Positions 25,255-38,600 of a DNA stretch of 64,000 nucleotides are shown piece after piece (the stretch's first letter is position 1; every line of letters starts with the position of its first letter). The notes below the pieces were generated by a model that worked only from the letters and a program-made list of their open reading frames with translations, was not told where the DNA came from and searched no databases. Source of the stretch: Musa acuminata AAA Group (Eukaryota; Streptophyta; Magnoliopsida; Zingiberales; Musaceae); the NCBI RefSeq assembly GCF_036884655.1, contig NC_088357.1:8543001-8607000 (forward strand). Reading direction: 5' to 3'. The position numbers were made by a program, and so were the translations under genes.

Positions 25255-25640
25255 GTTCAATAATTATTATGGTTATTTATTATTGAACTGCTTAGCATTA
25301 ATATTCAATAATTATTATTGTTATTTATTATTGAATTGTTTTGCATTAATGTTCAATAATTGTTATGGTTATTTATTATTGAACTACTTTACATTAAAGT
25401 TCAATAATTATTATGGTTATTTATTATTGAACTGCTTAGCATTAATATTCAATAATAATTATTATTATTATTTATTATTGAATTGCTTTGCATTAATGTT
25501 CAATAATTGTTATGGTTATTTATTATTGAATTGTTTTGCATTAATATTCAATAATTATTATTGTTCTTTATTATTGAATTGCTTTGCATTAATATTCAAT
25601 AATTATTATGGTCATTTATTTTATTATTGAATTGCTTAAC
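25255..25640. repeat. 48-bp AT-rich tandem repeat with internal inverted repeats
   Basis: About eight units of TTCAATAATTATTATGGTTA.. followed by TTATTATTGAA and CTGCTTAGCATTAA. Every unit contains TTCAATAAT and its inverse ATTATTGAA, so each could fold into a hairpin. Since 48 is a multiple of 3, one frame stays open for 133 codons with a 16-residue period (FNNYYGYLLLNCFAL). I regard that frame as a by-product. Confidence 0.88.
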
Positions 25641-26187
25641 AAAAATTAAAGAAATTGATGAATATTATTTGTAATTCATTTCCCTAAATTTTATCTGACT
25701 AGTAGTTGCCAAAGTGGCCTGGGATGATAAACTTTTGTGATATGAATTACAATAAAAGTTTTATCATTTTATAGGACATTTTTATTTTATATTATTGCAT
25801 TAGTCTTGTAGCCACCGAAGTGACCTAGACTAATGACTTATAAAATAATATTAAGGAATTAGTCCTAAATGACATTAAGGAAATAATATTCATAATGACA
25901 CATATAATTATGAGATTTAGATAATCCTAAAGGAGAATCTAATTCAAATAATTATATGATGGGGTAGGATGATACTATTTTTGGATATTCTTGCAGTTTA
26001 GGGTTGTATACCCAAAGGTAACAACACTATTCTATAAGTATGGTATCAGTCCTTCATAAATATTCTTGAGTGAATACTAGATATGTCAATATTTCACTCA
26101 AAGGTGTAATATATATGATATCAATAGTTCATCAATTTTTTGACAAACTCAAGGCATTAATGTTGTTATTATTATTTTTTTTTTGTA

Positions 26188-29100
26188 GTGGTACTTCCGC
26201 ATATACATTCATATGCTTCTAGTGTCCCTGTACTTTCTGAATCAAATTATTCAAAATGGTTAGAGCATGTGCAATTCACACTGGGTGTATTAGATCTTGA
26301 TCTAGCATTACTTGTTGAAAAGCCTGCAGACTTGACTGATGAAAGTACTGCAGAACAAGTTAATGAAATGAAGGCTTGGGAAAGATCTGATAGGCTTAGT
26401 TTAATGTTCATAAGAATGACAATTGCAAATAACATAAAGACTTCATTACCGATTGTAACTAGTGCAAAGGAATATTTAAAGGTTATTGAAGACAGATTTA
26501 AATCTGCTGATAAGTCATTAGCTGGCACATTGATGAAAGAACTGACTACGGCTCAATATGATGGTACTCGAGGAATTCATGATCATATCCTCAATATGGC
26601 TGACAAATCTGCAAAACTTAAAACATTAGGCATGAATGTTGATGAATCTTTCCTCGTGCAATTTATTCTCAATTCTCTTCTTTCTTAGTTTGGCCCATTC
26701 AAGATTCACTACAATACAAATAAAGATAAGTGGGACTTGAATGAGTTGACTAGCATGTGTGTTCAGGAAGAATTGAGATTAGGGCCGGAAAATTCATATT
26801 ATGTCATGATGACTACTCAAGGAGGTGGTAATAAGAAAAGAAAGTTGAAGCATCATCCATCAAAGAGATTTGCTAAGTCTGGAAATGTTAAACAGACTAA
26901 TGAAAAGAAAGCCTTTACTGTAAAGTGCTTCTTTTGTGGCAAGAAAGGACATGTGAAGAAGGATTGCATTAAACGCAAGACTTTCGAAAAGAAAGGTATT
27001 AACTCGACCTTTGTATGTTTCGAATCAAACATTACAGAAGTTCCTTCTAACACTTGGTGGATAGATTCCGGTGCTTCAACTCATGTTACAAATAACATGC
27101 AGGGATTTCTTTCAATTCGGAAACCAAAAGAACAAGAAAGATTCATCATTATGGGAAATCGTCTTAAATCGAAAGTGATATCAATAGGAACTTATCGTCT
27201 ACGCTTAGAGACGGGTCACTTGATGGATCTTGTTGACACATGTTATGTCCCTACAATTTCTAGAAATTTGATTTCTCTTTCTAGAATTGATGAGTTAGGA
27301 TATTGTATTTCTTTTGGTAGTGGCAAACTCAGCATATTTTACGATTCAATAAAAGTTGGTTCTGGAATTCTGTGTGATGGTTTGTACAGAATTAATTTGG
27401 ATTTTGAGTTTGCAAAGACACTAATGACCCTGCAATCAAGTGTTGGATTGAAACGTAGTTTCAATAATGAAAGATCTTCTATATTGTGGCATAGACGATT
27501 GGGGCATATCTCCAAGGAAAGAATTAAAAGATTAGTGAAGGATAATATTTTGGAATATTTAGACTTCACTGATTTTGATATTTGTATAGATTGCATTAAG
27601 GGAAAGCAAACTAAACAAATAAAGAAAAATGCCACAAGAAGTAAAGAACTTCTTGAGATTATTCATACTGATATCTGCGGACCACTCCATATTCCTTGTT
27701 TTAGTGGAGAAAAATATTTCATCACATTTATAGATGATCTGTCCAGATATGACAAAGTTTATCTAATACATGAAAAGTCTCAAGCCGTTGATACTCTTGA
27801 AGTATACATAAATGAGGTTAAGAGACAATTAGATAGAAAAGTTAAAATTGTCAGATCTGAAAGAGGTGGTGAATTTTATGACAGATATGATGGATCTAGT
27901 CAGAATATTGGTCCTTTTGCTAGATTCCTAGAACAACTGGGTATTTGTGCTCAGTATGCATTACCAGGTGTGCCACAGCAGAACGGTGTTGCTGAAAGGC
28001 GAAATCGTACTCTGATGGATATGGTTAGGAGCATGATGAGTTATTCCTCTGTACCTGAGTTGATGTAGGGTGAAGCTCTTAGGATAGCTATGTACATCTT
28101 GAACAGGGTTCCTAGTAAGTCAGTTTCATCGACTCCATTTGAGTTATGGACTGGTAGGAAGCCTAGTCTGAGACATTTACATATTTGGGGATGTCCTGCA
28201 GAGATAAGAATATTCAATCCACATGAAAAGAAATTTGAGCCAAGAACTATTTCATGATATTTTATTGGTTATCCAGAAAAATCCAAGGGATACAGATTTT
28301 ATTGCCCTAATCATAGTATGAGAATAGTAGAATCTGATAATGCAAAATTCCTAGAAAATGGCGAAATCAGTGGGAGTGAAAAATCTCGAAAAGTTAATTT
28401 TGATATTGAGGAGATTCAGGTTAATTCTCTCATATCATCTCTTGTCCGAGAGATTATTGTTCCTCAAATCAATAAGAGTATTGATGAGGGTGAACAACAA
28501 AATAACATCCAAGAACTCTCACATGATGTTGATGTCGCCGCTGATGATCTTGTAGAACAATCACAATTGGCAGATTTGAGAAGATCTCAAAGGAAAAGGA
28601 AATATGCCATTTCTGATGATTATGTTGTATATCTACAAGAATCAGATTATGATATAGGAATAAAAAGAGACCCTTTATCGTTTTCACAAACCATAGAAAG
28701 TAACAATTCTGAAAAATGGTATGATGCAATGAAAGAAGAGTTAAAATCAATGGTACAGAATGATGTCTGGGATCTTGTTGAATTGCCCAATGATTGTAAA
28801 AGAGTCGGTTGTAAATGGGTCTTTAAGAGAAAACGTGACTCAACGGGCAATATCAAACGATATAAAGCCAGACTTGTGGCCAAAGGTTTTTCTCAGAAGG
28901 AAGGCATCGACTATAATGAGACTTTTTCTCCTGTTTCTTAAAAGGACTCATTGAGAATTGTTATGACATTAGTAGCTCATTATGATCTTGAGTTGCATCA
29001 GATGGATGTGAAAATAGCATTTCTGAACGGGGATCTAGATGAGGAAATCTATATGGAACAACCCGAAGGATTCATAGAAAAGGGAAAAGAAAGTTGGGCT

Positions 29101-30240
29101 TGTAAACTTAAGAAATTCATTTATAGCCTTAAACAAGCTTTCAGACAATGGTATATAAAGTTTCATAATACCATTACTTCCTTCGGATTTAAGGAAAATA
29201 CTGTTGATCAATGTATATACCTGAAGGTAAGTGGGAGCAAGTTTATTATATTGGTCTTATATGTGGATGATATTTTACTTGCCAGTAGTGATCTTGGTTT
29301 ATTGCACGAAACCAAGATATTTCTCAACAAGAACTTTAAGATGGTTGATATGAATGAGGCATCATATGTTATTGGCATTGAGATATTCAGAGATAGATCT
29401 CAAGGATTATTAGGATTGTCTCAGAAAGGATATATTGATCGTATCTTGGAGAGATTTAATATGCAGCTTTGCTCAACCAATGATGTACCTATTACTAAAG
29501 GTGAAAAATTCAGTCAAAACCAGTGCCCAAGAAATGACTTAGAAAAGAATCAAATGAAGAATATTCCTTATGGATGCGCAGTTGGAAGTCTATTATATGC
29601 TCAAACCTATACAAGACCAGATATCAGTTTTGTAGTTGCAATGTTGGGAAGATATCAAAGCAACCCAGGAATGGAACATTGGAAAGCTGCAAAGAAAGTA
29701 ATGAGATATCTACAAGGGACAAAAGATTATATGCTCACATACAGGAGATCTGATCAGCTTGAAGTAATTGGATATTCAGATGCCAATTTTGCAAATTGCC
29801 TCGACAGTAGGAAGTCCACTTCAGGATTTGTATTTATGTTAGCTGGTGGGGCAATTTCTTGGAAAAGTGCAAAGCAATCGCTTATTGCATCATCAACAAT
29901 GGAAGCTGAATTTGTGGCATGCTTTAAGGCCACAAATCAAGCTTTATGGCTGCGAAATTTTATCTCAGGACTTGGTGTGGTCGACTCAATTGCCAAACCG
30001 CTGAAGATATTTTGTGATAACACCGCAGTAGTTTTCTTCTCTAAGAATGACAAGTACTCTAGTGGTTCCAAGCACATTGAGATAAAGTACTTGGTGGTTA
30101 GAGAAAGAATCCAGAAACAACAAGTGTCAATTGAGAACTTAAGCACCACTATGATGATTGTTGATCCATTGACAAAAGCCTTACAGTGTAAAATATTCAA
30201 AGAACATGTTCTTAGTATGGAGCTTGTGAGCAAGTCATAA
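26188..30240 (+). pseudogene. Copia gag-pol polyprotein gene, four in-frame stops
   Basis: A single reading frame covers the whole region with no frameshift. It is interrupted by stops ending at 26688, 28068, about 28258 and 28941. In order: gag (26188-26930, SESNYSKWLEHVQFTLG), a CCHC knuckle (CFFCGKKGHVKKDC), protease DSGAS at about 27065, pre-integrase LWHRRLGHISKERI, integrase (HTDICGPL, NGVAERRNRTLMD), reverse transcriptase (GCKWVFKRKRDSTG, then LYVDDILLAS at 29257), and RNase H (YSDANFA, STMEAEF, CDNTA). The integrase motif usually written SD.GGE reads SERGGEF, so a catalytic Asp is replaced by Glu. No in-frame ATG precedes gag; the frame opens at GTG after a stop. The product would be inactive. 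Confidence 0.93.
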
Positions 30241-30664
30241 AGGATATGGTGATGCATGTTTATGTGGATGCTATTATTGACATTTTACTTAATTAAAGTT
30301 ATCTGTTTCTGTTATCCTGTTTACATTTATGTTTATGCATATTATGGTTGAATGTAATAACAGGATTGTCTTGACAAGACAAATTACAGGGGTCATTATG
30401 AACTATGTTAGGAAAGACTAACAATGTTGTGGTACATAGAAGGGAGTATGACATTGATGAAATACAACCGCTATGACTCGCATTGATAGTTGGACTTAAT
30501 ATAGTATTATTGTGTTTATTGGACTTATTTGCTTATTTTTAAAACATGGCCATGTATAAATGTTTTTTCAAAATTTATTGGAATCCAATTAGGTAAAATT
30601 ATTTTTAAACAAATTTTATTTTGTTTGTTTTAATTTTGTATCTCTTTTATATCTTATCAATTAA

Positions 30665-30681
30665 TGGGCCAAGTGGGAGAA
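30665..30681 (+). other. Polypurine tract
   Basis: GGGCCAAGTGGGAGAA directly precedes the 3' LTR start TGTTAG. This is the usual site of plus-strand priming. Confidence 0.75.
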
Positions 30682-30911
30682 TGTTAGAATATGTGGCCCT
30701 TTTATAATTGAATAAGATATATAATAGAATAATTAATTGGGTTTCGTTCAGATATTTTAGCCAATAGACTAAGTCAACGATTCCTCGGAGATATCCTTGA
30801 TTGGAGGAAATCTTTTGAGATCTTACAACCTGTGTGGGTCCTGTGAAAGGATAGGAAAGGATAGGAAGAGAGGAGAAAGGGTCGCACTCCTGCAGATTCC
30901 GCAGGCTTACA
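30682..30911 (+). repeat. 3' LTR of the copia element, internally deleted
   Basis: Starts TGTTAGAATATGTGGCCC and ends GCAGGCTTACA. Relative to the 5' LTR it lacks about 190 bases between GATTCCGCAG and GCTTACA, and it is shortened and rearranged around 30790-30830. Confidence 0.88.
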
Positions 30912-32602
30912 ACCCTAACATGACAAATGTAACTAACCAAAAAGAATAAATTAAAGAGTTAATAAAACGAGAGAGAAAACATCTCCTTATGATGTCAAAT
31001 AGTTTTTGCATAAGAGTGGGTCAATTTCGTTTGTGATACATCACTAGACCCACTTGGTCAAATCCATTGACTTACCATTGCCAAATGAATAGGTCAACTC
31101 TCCAAATATAACCTAACCAAATACTTTCTTTATGCTTAACTTATTTACCTAATACATAAACATCCAACTGTTTGGTGTACTCCCTACACCTAATCATAAA
31201 ACATCCACACATAACAAAAGCATTCAAAGTATATTCATATGTTTGATGCTCCCATCAATCAATATTGAAAGTGTCCAAATTATTTTAACCATACAAAGTA
31301 TCTCTTTGTGTCTGATACATTCACTTAGGACAAATGCATCAAAAATGTTGATGATTTCTAAATAGGCAAGTATATATATACAAAGTATATTCACATCCAA
31401 TGTATCCATTTGGAGAATAACACGCCTATACCTTCTAACTATTTTTAATACAAATAACAATTATTAAGTATCTAACAAATATTGTGCTCCAACAAAAACT
31501 AAACATTTAGAAGTGGAATATGGGACAACTCTGATAGTTATATGCATCTAATCGTGATTCGAACACACAGTCTAATCAATATTCTAAAGGAAATATTCTC
31601 CCATTTATATCTTTCGTCGTCTTCCAGATAGATGCATATACGATGTCTCTGATTATGAACTCTCAAGCTAATCTTCTTCTCTCCCCATCCTCTGCATTTG
31701 CCGGCTTGTGCAGATGAGACAATAAAATGACATTGGAAGGTTCAAATCCGCGTCTCCACATGCTCACATTGCTGTTTATTCCATTGATTCGAGATAAGTT
31801 GACCGTGTTGCAGGTTGGCGTGCTTGCACAGTATTCTTCGCTAATACTGTTGACTCTTCCCTCATTGTGTTCCTTTTCTTTATTCGATATATATCTATCT
31901 AATTCTAGCGTTACAAACGATGTAAATTACAATTAGCAGTTCCATATGCGACTCCTTGGCAGTTTGCATGCGACGTGCGGATATCTAACGACATGTGTTC
32001 GATCACCGCAGTGGCCAATGCTGACTAAGATCATCTGTGAGCAAGAGTGGGTCCCATGGCCCCGAATTAACCAATCTGGTCTTGGATAGGAAATGCGGGG
32101 AGAAGATCGAACCAATGTGGTCATTTCAAGTGTCCAAACTTGCGATCCCCTGCACCGTCTCCGGAACGCGCCGGGGTAAAGAGTATATACTATTGGCTCT
32201 TTTGCGACGGGACCCGGTTGTGTCCATTTGGGGCCCGCTTTTTTGAACCAATGGAAGCCGTAGTTCTCTCGTCGGCAGGCTCCGTGGAGGAGACGCATGC
32301 TGGGCGTCCCGTAGGATCTGTGGAGGACCTAACCATTCTATTTCTTTTTCGGTGCGGGTCCCACAGCATTCACTTCGTCACACGTCTTGCCAAGTGCAAC
32401 GGCTTCCAAACGACTAACCCCTCGAATAATATTCTTCCGATAACCCACGACGAGCCAAAAAGTAAAGAAGGAACAAAGAAGAATCCGATCAAGTTTCAAA
32501 GGCGTCTCCGTACTCGTCTCCTTTCTCTCGATCTATCCTTTCTGTACCCTTTTCTTTGATCTGCGTGGGGATTAAGGATCGATCGGGCTCGCTTCCGCTG
32601 CG
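30912..32602 (+). other. Intergenic region and EDR2-like upstream region
   Basis: 30912-31900 is AT-rich with nothing recognised. From about 31930 the GC content rises toward the EDR2-like start. A GTATATAC stretch at 32180-32187 and a CT-rich tract at 32500-32560 are plausible core-promoter and leader elements. The overlapping short frames are not supported as genes. Confidence 0.4.
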
Positions 32603-35536
32603 ATGGAGGATGGGGCGGCGACGAAGGAGGCGCCCGTCGCCGGCGCCGGCGATACGATGTCGGACGCGGAAGGGTACGCATCGGAGAAGAGCGGGCGGGA
32701 GGTCGAGTACTTCGGCTGGGTCTACCACCTCGGAGTCAATTCCATCGGTCACGAGTACTGCCACCTCCGCTACCTCGTCCTCAAGGGGACGTACGTCGCC
32801 ATGTACAAGAGGGAGCCCAGCAACCACCGCGGCATCGTAAGTAGAGATGAGTTCTGGATGAGATTCCTTTCTTAGTCTCTGGAAAATTCTCAAGCGATAA
32901 ATAGTCGTTGGGGTAATCGAGGGTTAAATAAGTTTGTTCTTTCTTTGAATTTCTTGGTATCGGTTAGTCGCAATCGTTTTGCCGCCAATAATTTGAGGGT
33001 GTTTGGAAAGAAAATCTAAGACTTATTTCAACGCTAGATTTGGGTTCTTGATGAGTTGCCTTTGTTGTCGTGGTAATTGACGGTGAGGTAAATGTGTTTT
33101 TTCTTTGAATTTCTTGTCATGAGTTAGACGCAGGTTTTTATGCCGGGCTTCAAATATCCACCAATAATCAGAGGTTATTTGAAAAAGAAATCCGACAGTT
33201 ACTTTAATGCTATGCTAGATACGGGTTCTTGATGAGATTCCAGTGTTACTTTTCATAGATTCTTTCACTAATTAGTCGTTTGCGGTAATCGACGGTTATT
33301 TTTTCTTTGAAACTTTGAATTTCTTGTTATTGGTTAGAGACAATTTTTGCTGCCATGTGTTCCAATGTCCATCAGCAATTAGAGTGTATTTGGAACAATC
33401 TGACAGTTAATTTGATGCTAGATAAACCCATTTAATAATTAGTTTTGCAAATTCTTGGAAGAGATGAAAAGCAGGATACAGGTGATATGGCAATCAACGC
33501 CACCATTGCTTCATGGTTCTGAACTCAATAAAGCCTATGCTTAATATGCTCTTGACGTGATTTATGTTATCTAGGATGGCAAGGTTACCTTTCATTAGAA
33601 TACTACCTCAAGTGTATATGTCTCCCTTCTGTGAAGGCTTTTGAAGTAATGGTATTCAAAACTTGTTAGTAACCAGACAACTTGCACCTTTTGCAGCAAG
33701 TGGGCAACATTTGAACATATAAAAGAAGCTCCTATTAGATTTTTGGTAGTTGTCAATTTGATTTATTGAACTCTTCTACCGGTAGATTATAATAGTGACA
33801 ATGTGGCAGTTCTGCCACTTCTTAAAAATTTGTAAGGGTCCACCGTAGACAGCATTACACTTTTGAGGAGACCTCTTAGTGATAGTTGGATAATCGCTAC
33901 ATTTTTAGTGGGCTATTCTAATGCGGAAATAAATGGTCATAAGCATTTTCTTTCTGTCTTGTCATGGATGAGCTTCCCATACAGTTAAGTCTTTTCTGCT
34001 TTGATCTTTCCCCCATTTAGTCTTCCTTGTCACTATGGTAAGTCTATTCTTTCTCTCTTTTATGCTGCTTAACATGACTTGTCATTCTTTGCTACTTATC
34101 CTATCAATCTGATATTTGGATTATATGCTCATTCTATTTTTAATCATTTTAATCGAGGTTCACAATTTCTTGTAATGATCAATACCATACCGGTTAGGAC
34201 TCGGACCGATACCATACTAGTTCATATTGGTGTACCAGATGTCAGTATGATGGTATCTGCCGAGTGTCGTAGAAATCCTGAAATTGCTGAAAAGAAAAAC
34301 TATCTAGTACCGGGTGGTACAGACCTTGTATCTTGCATATCGACTGGTTTATTCTACTTCATGTATCGATAGGTTGTCGGACCAGTAAATACCACCTATA
34401 CTGAAGTATATCGGACGACATTACAAACCTTGATTTGAATAATGGAAACATTTCTTTTGAGTTTTATTAAGTGACCATTTGTAATTTCTTTCTTTTTTTG
34501 GTTTCTTCCTATCTTTCCTAGTTGGACTGAAGCTTGAAGATATTGTTTAGTTATCACTAAATGTCTTGCCAAAATTCTTGTAATTTACTCTCCTTTTGTG
34601 TTAAATATATGAGATTAAACCAGCTAGATTAGTTTCATAATGGCATTAGATATGAAGTGAAAATTGAATCAAAATTTCTTCTTGAAGAAGTTTAAAGTTA
34701 TGCTATTAGAAATGAGATTTAAATGCTTGATTATTCTTTTCCTTTCTCCTGCAACAGAAACCAATTAGGAAAGGAGTTGTAAATCATACTCTTGTGGTGG
34801 AGGAGCTAGGACGCCATAATTTCAATAATGGGGTAATACTCCAATATGCCATATAATATTTTGTTTTTCATTGTTTTGTAATCTTTGTTGTTTCATGGCC
34901 ACTCATTTTATGATGTGTTCAAGTTGTCTAAAAAGAAGACTATCTTCTAGCAGGAATTTTATGTTTTGAGGTTTTACAATCGATTGGACCAAACAAAAAA
35001 AGGAGAAGTAAGTGGGCATCCTCTTTTCTTTCTAGAAATATTTAAACTTTGTGACAAATATATCTTTGTTGCTAAAAGTCTGAGCTTCCTTTATTCAATT
35101 TCAGTTTATCCATTTGAACAATTTAATCCACCTACATTTTTCATGTCAATATGATTGAGGGTCCTTAGATCACAACTCAAAATATGATAAGTATCCTATG
35201 GATCCCATGCATCATGGATATATGTCAAATAGAATATATGCATTTATAACAAGTAGCTTGTGGGAAAAGAACAACGACAACAAAGTCGTAAGTTTCAACT
35301 ATTTGGGGTTGGGTACATTAATGTTTTGGCAACATTGAGATATGTAGAAAGTTATATGTTCAGTTAAGTTCAAAGTACTTAAATCCAAGGATTGAAATAT
35401 CGTATCGTACCGGAGTTTCAACGTTCGCTCGGTACGGTACGATACTGTATACCAAGCGGTATACCGCACAGTATATATATATATATATTCTTATAAAAGG
35501 CGACGTCGCAACGCCGAGGCGATGCAACTTCACCTC

Positions 35537-35608
<72 letters not shown>

Positions 35609-38600
35609 CATTCCGTCCAGTAATGGATGGTCCGTGTATTGATCAGCTGACAGACCGGTACGTACCGTCCGTACCAGACGGTATTATTTGAAATTGTATA
35701 CCTTGCTTAAATCTTTATTTATAATTTTTATTAAAGTCTTTTTAGGTCTTTCTCTACCTCTCTTTGTGCTACTAACATTAATTATTTCACTTTTTCTGAC
35801 TACTGTATCTGGAGTTCTCGTCAGCATATGCTCATACTCTTAATTTTCTTATCATATTTTTTCTGTCTTTCCTAGTAACTTCATACATCCATCTCAATAT
35901 TCTCATCTCAACAATACAAATTATTTGTATATATATTTTTTAATAGTCCAACACTTAGATTCATGAAGTATAGTTGGTCTCATAACTATCTTATATATAT
36001 ATATATATATTTTTAATCTTAAAGGTATCTAATGATCATACAAGACTCCTAATGCCCCTCGTCATTTTAACCATTCTATTTTTACTTTATGAATGATATT
36101 TTCATCATTCTTTCCATCTTGTTGAATAATTGATCCAAAATACCTAGGACTTTTACCTAAATGGAATAATGTTTTTGTTCATTACGTAAAGCTTTTACTC
36201 TCCATCTTGTGGCAAAAGAACATTCTAACTAATATGTACTTTTTAACAGGACTGAAATGGAATAGTGTTTTTGTTCTTGGTTATCTTTATCGTAATTTAC
36301 CTTCTTTCTTTTGGTTGCAGATTCTACTATTCTTTTGTTAATTAACTAGTTTAGAAGAGATGTTTCTCTAATATGTACTACTTATGTCAAGAAAATTTAT
36401 CTAATTAAAATGCTCCATGGTGAGTAGGGCGTTTAACTCATTGTTCTTTCTTTATTAGATTGCTTGTGGTACTGCTGGAGAGGCACGCAAGTGGATTGAG
36501 GCATTTGAACAGGCTAAGCAACAGGTGTGTAAAGAGAAATTGAAACTACTATTAGTTTACAGACTTCTGAACTGGATTCTCTGTACTGACTTTTACTGTA
36601 GTGATATTTCGTTGCATTGTAATAAGCTGCTAGATAAGAATCAAACTGGAAGGTGAATTTAATTCTTTTTGTTGATATGTGATCTCTTATTGTGATCCTC
36701 ACATTTTCGATCTGGTGGTGATGAATATTTTGGTGCTAAGCCATGGACATGTTTAAATTAGTGCCTGAGGAAGCATGTTAAAGTTGACTTAGGTCAATAT
36801 TTTCTTGCATGGAGCTTGGGGTAACCGACTCAAATCTATTTAATTCTCGATGGATTACGATAAACGGTATCAGTTATATAACAATAGAGAATCTCATAAT
36901 TTTTTCATCGTTAGTATAATCATTAATTCATTATATAAGTTCAGTAGAGCTGTTTAAATGAAAAAGCTGCCATGAAGAATCACAAAGTCTGGAAGCACTT
37001 GTCTGTGAAAGAATAATTGTTGCAGAATGAAGAATAGATTGCAGGGTAAGTAAAATAGTTGCACATGAGGACTCCTGGCAGACTGGCACCAAGTCTATGC
37101 ACAAGATGCTAGATTAAGAGATTACCCTTGATTTATATAAGTTATAAAAACAAAATTGTCACTGTGCAGCAGTCTCTAACACTGGTAGGAGGTTCTATCT
37201 TCACAAATTTCCATCATTACTTCTCTTGTTCAATATAGCTTTCCAGTTCGTAAGTTTGATGTGGGGAAGCTGTTGACATTCATGAATTAGGGGCAATGTT
37301 TTAAATACTGGTGATTTGGGGGGTTTAATGTGTTGCATCACAATGCTACTGATACAACCCCTGTGACCAGCTTTAGCTGCAGTAAACAAATAGCTGGTGG
37401 TAGTGCCGCATGGTTCTGCACAGCCCTAGCATGGCATGCAACTTGCCATGGTGGGAAAATTTTAAAATATCACTAAGAGCACATAGGCATTTGGATCCTG
37501 GTATATCTTGAATTCAAGTGGCATACATGAAGCTCTTATATTTAATAGGCCAAGCATCAAGTTACATAAAATTACACAAGAATTCAATATTGCAACATTT
37601 TAATAATAATTAAGAGCATAACTTAGAAAATTGAAGCTATACGAACGACTGCCTGATGTAAGACAGTGCATGATTAGGAGATGATGAAAACTGAGGGATG
37701 CCATCAAAAGATTCATGATTTAGAAAACGGAAGATGGAGAGATCTTACTTGTGATGTTAATAAGTGTGAAGTACAATGTGCTAGATTTGCTCACAAAATG
37801 CTAATTTCTTACTGCTTGGTTTGCCAATGTTAAAGCTTGACTCTGTCTACTCTGTATCACTTCACACTTTTTTGGACTTGTCTATTGCATTTTCATCTAA
37901 AAAACTGGTTTTAGAAATTTACTTGATCAGATGGTCAATTTGTCAGCAGTATGGCAGTCTCCTGTTTCAATAGTTTTTTGTGGCAAGCTCCTCTTCTCCA
38001 CTGTTGTTCCAGTTGTGACTCTGCTTGTTGTACAGATATATCTCCAGCCAGCAAAAATAAGGACTGACTTAATAGCAGTTCTCGTCAATGGTTGATGCAA
38101 CTCAAATGAGATGGTACACTTAGAATGAAAAGAGAACTCACAATAAGCAGTTTTAATATTCACTAATTTGATCCTAACGAGAACTCTACCTTGGAAAAAG
38201 TTGGGTTGCTCAGGTTATTCTTCGTGCTGCTATAGTTTGATAATTTGATGAGTGACCTCAATGCCTATAATATTGAAACACTGTTGTGCTGATATATATG
38301 GATGCTAACTAAAGTGGGTATCTATTATTTGCTCCCTGAAACTTATATGAACTTGTCATTCAATTTTTAGTTGAGGATAATATCATAAGATAGGGGGTTG
38401 AATGATTAACCATATCATAAAGAAAGATCTCATTCATCAAAAGCCTTGTGACTTATCATGCTTGTGCTGTAATTTTTTATTTTCTACAGCTGATTTTGCA
38501 ATCTCACTTGATGATCTATATGTTGAAAATAATGTTTGATCTTCAATACTGATTTTGAAATCTCCTATTCATTTCTATAATTTTGTCATATGAGCACCTG

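Larger units (their letters stand above)
23499..30911 (+). mobile_element. Ty1/copia LTR retrotransposon, nearly complete, inactive
   Basis: The two LTRs share the start (G/T)GTTAGAATATGTGGCCC and the end CTTACA, and the element is flanked by the 5-bp direct repeat ACCCT (23494-23498 and 30912-30916). The primer-binding site TGGTATCAGAGC, matching initiator tRNA-Met as is typical for copia, begins 2 bases after the 5' LTR. A purine-rich tract abuts the 3' LTR. Gag, protease, integrase, reverse transcriptase and RNase H occur in that order, the copia order. The 5' LTR is about 530 bp but the 3' LTR only 230 bp because of internal deletions. Pol has premature stops, so this copy is not autonomous. 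Confidence 0.95.

Noticed and set aside
25229..25630. 133-codon open frame with 16-residue repeats as a possible gene
   Set aside because: Fully explained by the 48-bp tandem array, whose period is a multiple of three, inside a retrotransposon leader.
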